From: JAZLDV01 sp045614925 | Lineage (GTDB): Bacteria > Bacillota_I > Bacilli_A > Erysipelotrichales > Coprobacillaceae | Length of the DNA: 6,937 nucleotides | Assembly: GCA_045614925.1 (NCBI GenBank) | Contig: JAZLDV010000047.1 | Coordinates: forward strand, 1 to 6,937 | Reading direction: 5' to 3' | In this document: in pieces, positions 5,927-6,937 of the stretch | Numbering within the stretch: position 1 is the stretch's first letter | Layout: every line of letters begins with the position of its first letter | Position numbers and translations under genes: made by a program | The notes under the pieces: model-generated | Told to the model about the DNA's origin: nothing | Databases searched by the model: none | What the model saw: only the letters and a program-made list of their open reading frames with translations

Positions 5927-6937
5927 TTATTGATTGTAGTTTACTGTGTAAATTGGTCTACCATCTACATGTGTGCTTTCAATAATTGTATATCCCTGTG
6001 GAAGGTCAATACCATTTTCATTATATACTTGACCTGCTAATAATGCACCTTGATAATAAGACCATGGACGAAGATAGTTCGGATTTGTTGGTAACATACA
6101 TCCTTCATCTCCCCAAGCAGGGTTAGCTCCTACGAAAGTTCCACCATAAACTTTAAATTGACCATATCCTGAATGATTTAATAAAGCAGAGATATTATCT
6201 TTTAATGCAACACGAACTGGATTTGCATCTTTTGAATTTCCACGTTTTGCAATATCATCAGTTGTTTCAGTGAATTGACCATTAAATGCTTTTTCTGCGT
6301 TCTCATCATAGTAACCTGAATCGAAGTAACCACCATTGATTGTTACATTAGAAGCAGTTGTTTTTGCACCCATAAATAATCCAGTTGTCTTATTTGTAAC
6401 AGTAGTAATTTCATCTCTGATAAAAGTTCCACCATTAATTACAAGTTCACCATATGGAGCAAACATTGCCATTGTTGAAACTGCACCCATATCGATAACA
6501 CCATCACCATCAATAACTAATTTAGCTCCATCTTTTACATAGAATAATGTATTGCTAGTTGTATTTTCATCAACTGTGATAGTTTGACCATTAAAATCTA
6601 AATGAACTTCAATCCCTGGCTCAATCGCAACAATTTTATCAAATTCGATATCATCAGTTAATTGAATATTTCCACCTTCAGCTAAAGCTGCTTTTAATTC
6701 TGTAAGATTGCTTGCAAAGCGATCAGGAATTACAACACCATTAGACCATGGATGATTAGTTGTTGTGATATCTCCAAATGCAGCATCTAATGCAGTTACT
6801 GCATTATCAAATCCTTTTGCTTGTACTGCTTGAGAGAATACTAAAATATCTAATGTTCCATTATTATTGCCATCTAACGCTTCACAATCTTCATTAGTAA
6901 CTTCAGATTTTAAATAAACTTGTGATAAGTTAGGATA
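5927..6937 (-). CDS. SipW-type paralogue with a different C-terminal module, partial (gene D, 5' end outside window)
   Basis: The reading frame is open from 6937 to the TAA at 5929-5927, giving 336 residues. Methionines inside this stretch, such as the one at 6490, are internal and not starts, because the first 64 visible residues match residues of gene C from YPNLSQVYLK through TNHPW. That segment has the same LDGNNNGTLDILV EF-hand-like loop and SQAVQ motif. After HPW the sequence switches to a different module of about 270 residues: LTELKAALAEGGNIQLTDDI, then LDFNGQTITVDE, then repeated beta-helix-like rungs LVINGGTF, VTINGGYF and FKVYGGTF. It ends ESTHVDGRPIYTVNYNQ. No anchor or sorting motif is present at the C-terminus. 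A SipW-type signal peptide upstream is expected from homology but not visible. No clear terminator lies between the stop and the IS (5844-5926 is featureless A/T-rich DNA). Confidence 0.88.
   Translation of the reverse strand, partial: YPNLSQVYLKSEVTNEDCEALDGNNNGTLDILVFSQAVQAKGFDNAVTALDAAFGDITTTNHPWSNGVVIPDRFASNLTELKAALAEGGNIQLTDDIEFDKIVAIEPGIEVHLDFNGQTITVDENTTSNTLFYVKDGAKLVIDGDGVIDMGAVSTMAMFAPYGELVINGGTFIRDEITTVTNKTTGLFMGAKTTASNVTINGGYFDSGYYDENAEKAFNGQFTETTDDIAKRGNSKDANPVRVALKDNISALLNHSGYGQFKVYGGTFVGANPAWGDEGCMLPTNPNYLRPWSYYQGALLAGQVYNENGIDLPQGYTIIESTHVDGRPIYTVNYNQ
6747..6937 (-). repeat. N-terminal/middle module copy 2 (shared with 3351-3541)
   Basis: Partner of 3351-3541 at an offset of 3396 bases, with 189 of 191 bases identical and continuing to the window edge. 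The preceding bases (ACACCATTAGACC against ACACCAGTAGTCC) still align for a few codons, then similarity is lost. Confidence 0.92.

Noticed and set aside
5854..5927. Imperfect inverted similarity AATATTTTATAAGT / ACTTATTTATAATATT downstream of gene D as its terminator
   Set aside because: The arms need gaps, are all A/T and are separated by over 40 bases; this is expected in such A/T-rich DNA.
5927..6490. Gene D starting at the ATG at 6490 as a 187-residue protein
   Set aside because: The frame is open to 6937 and upstream residues match gene C strongly, so 6490 is an internal Met with no ribosome site.
6336..6542. 68-codon plus-strand reading frame inside gene D
   Set aside because: It is antisense to gene D, in a region whose minus-strand frame is clearly the real one. 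Its hydrophobic, Thr/Pro-rich composition is an antisense artefact.

Overview
The window looks like chromosome of a low-GC Bacillota, plausibly a gut member of the Erysipelotrichia or related lineages. That placement is an inference from the strong A/T bias, Firmicute-type Shine-Dalgarno sites and sigma-A promoters, TasA/SipW-type signal peptides, a PadR-HAAS (DUF1700) operon, and an ISL3-type transposase with very low-GC coding. All intact genes are on the minus strand; the only plus-strand gene is a dead transposase.

Reading in the direction of transcription (right to left):
(1) 6937-5927 is the 3' part of a secreted SipW-type protein (gene D), open at the window edge.
(2) About 4273-5843 is a degenerate ISL3-family insertion sequence on the opposite strand. 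Its transposase carries two single-base frameshifts, an internal deletion that removes a catalytic segment, and an Asp-to-Asn change at the first catalytic position.
(3) 4174-2570 is a complete 534-residue SipW-type protein (gene C) with its own promoter and terminator.
(4) 2365-800 is a complete 521-residue SipW-type protein (gene B), again with its own promoter and terminator.
(5) 692-360 is a PadR-family repressor, followed without a gap by the start of a HAAS/DUF1700-type membrane protein (359-1, truncated by the window). Both are expressed from a promoter overlapped by a perfect inverted repeat.

The most notable feature is the mosaic relationship of the three secreted proteins. Genes B and C share a near-identical C-terminal 215-residue beta-helix-like module (606/648 bases by hand count) but have diverged N-terminal halves. 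Genes C and D are near-identical in the middle part of the N-terminal region (189/191 bases over the part visible) but have unrelated C-terminal modules, and the switch falls just after a TNHPW motif. Gene C therefore looks like a chimera of the two types. This suggests a family of exported surface or matrix proteins with exchangeable C-terminal domains, diversified by recombination or gene conversion.

The SipW-type signal peptidase expected to process them is not in the window. No tRNA, rRNA, CRISPR array or replication origin was seen.
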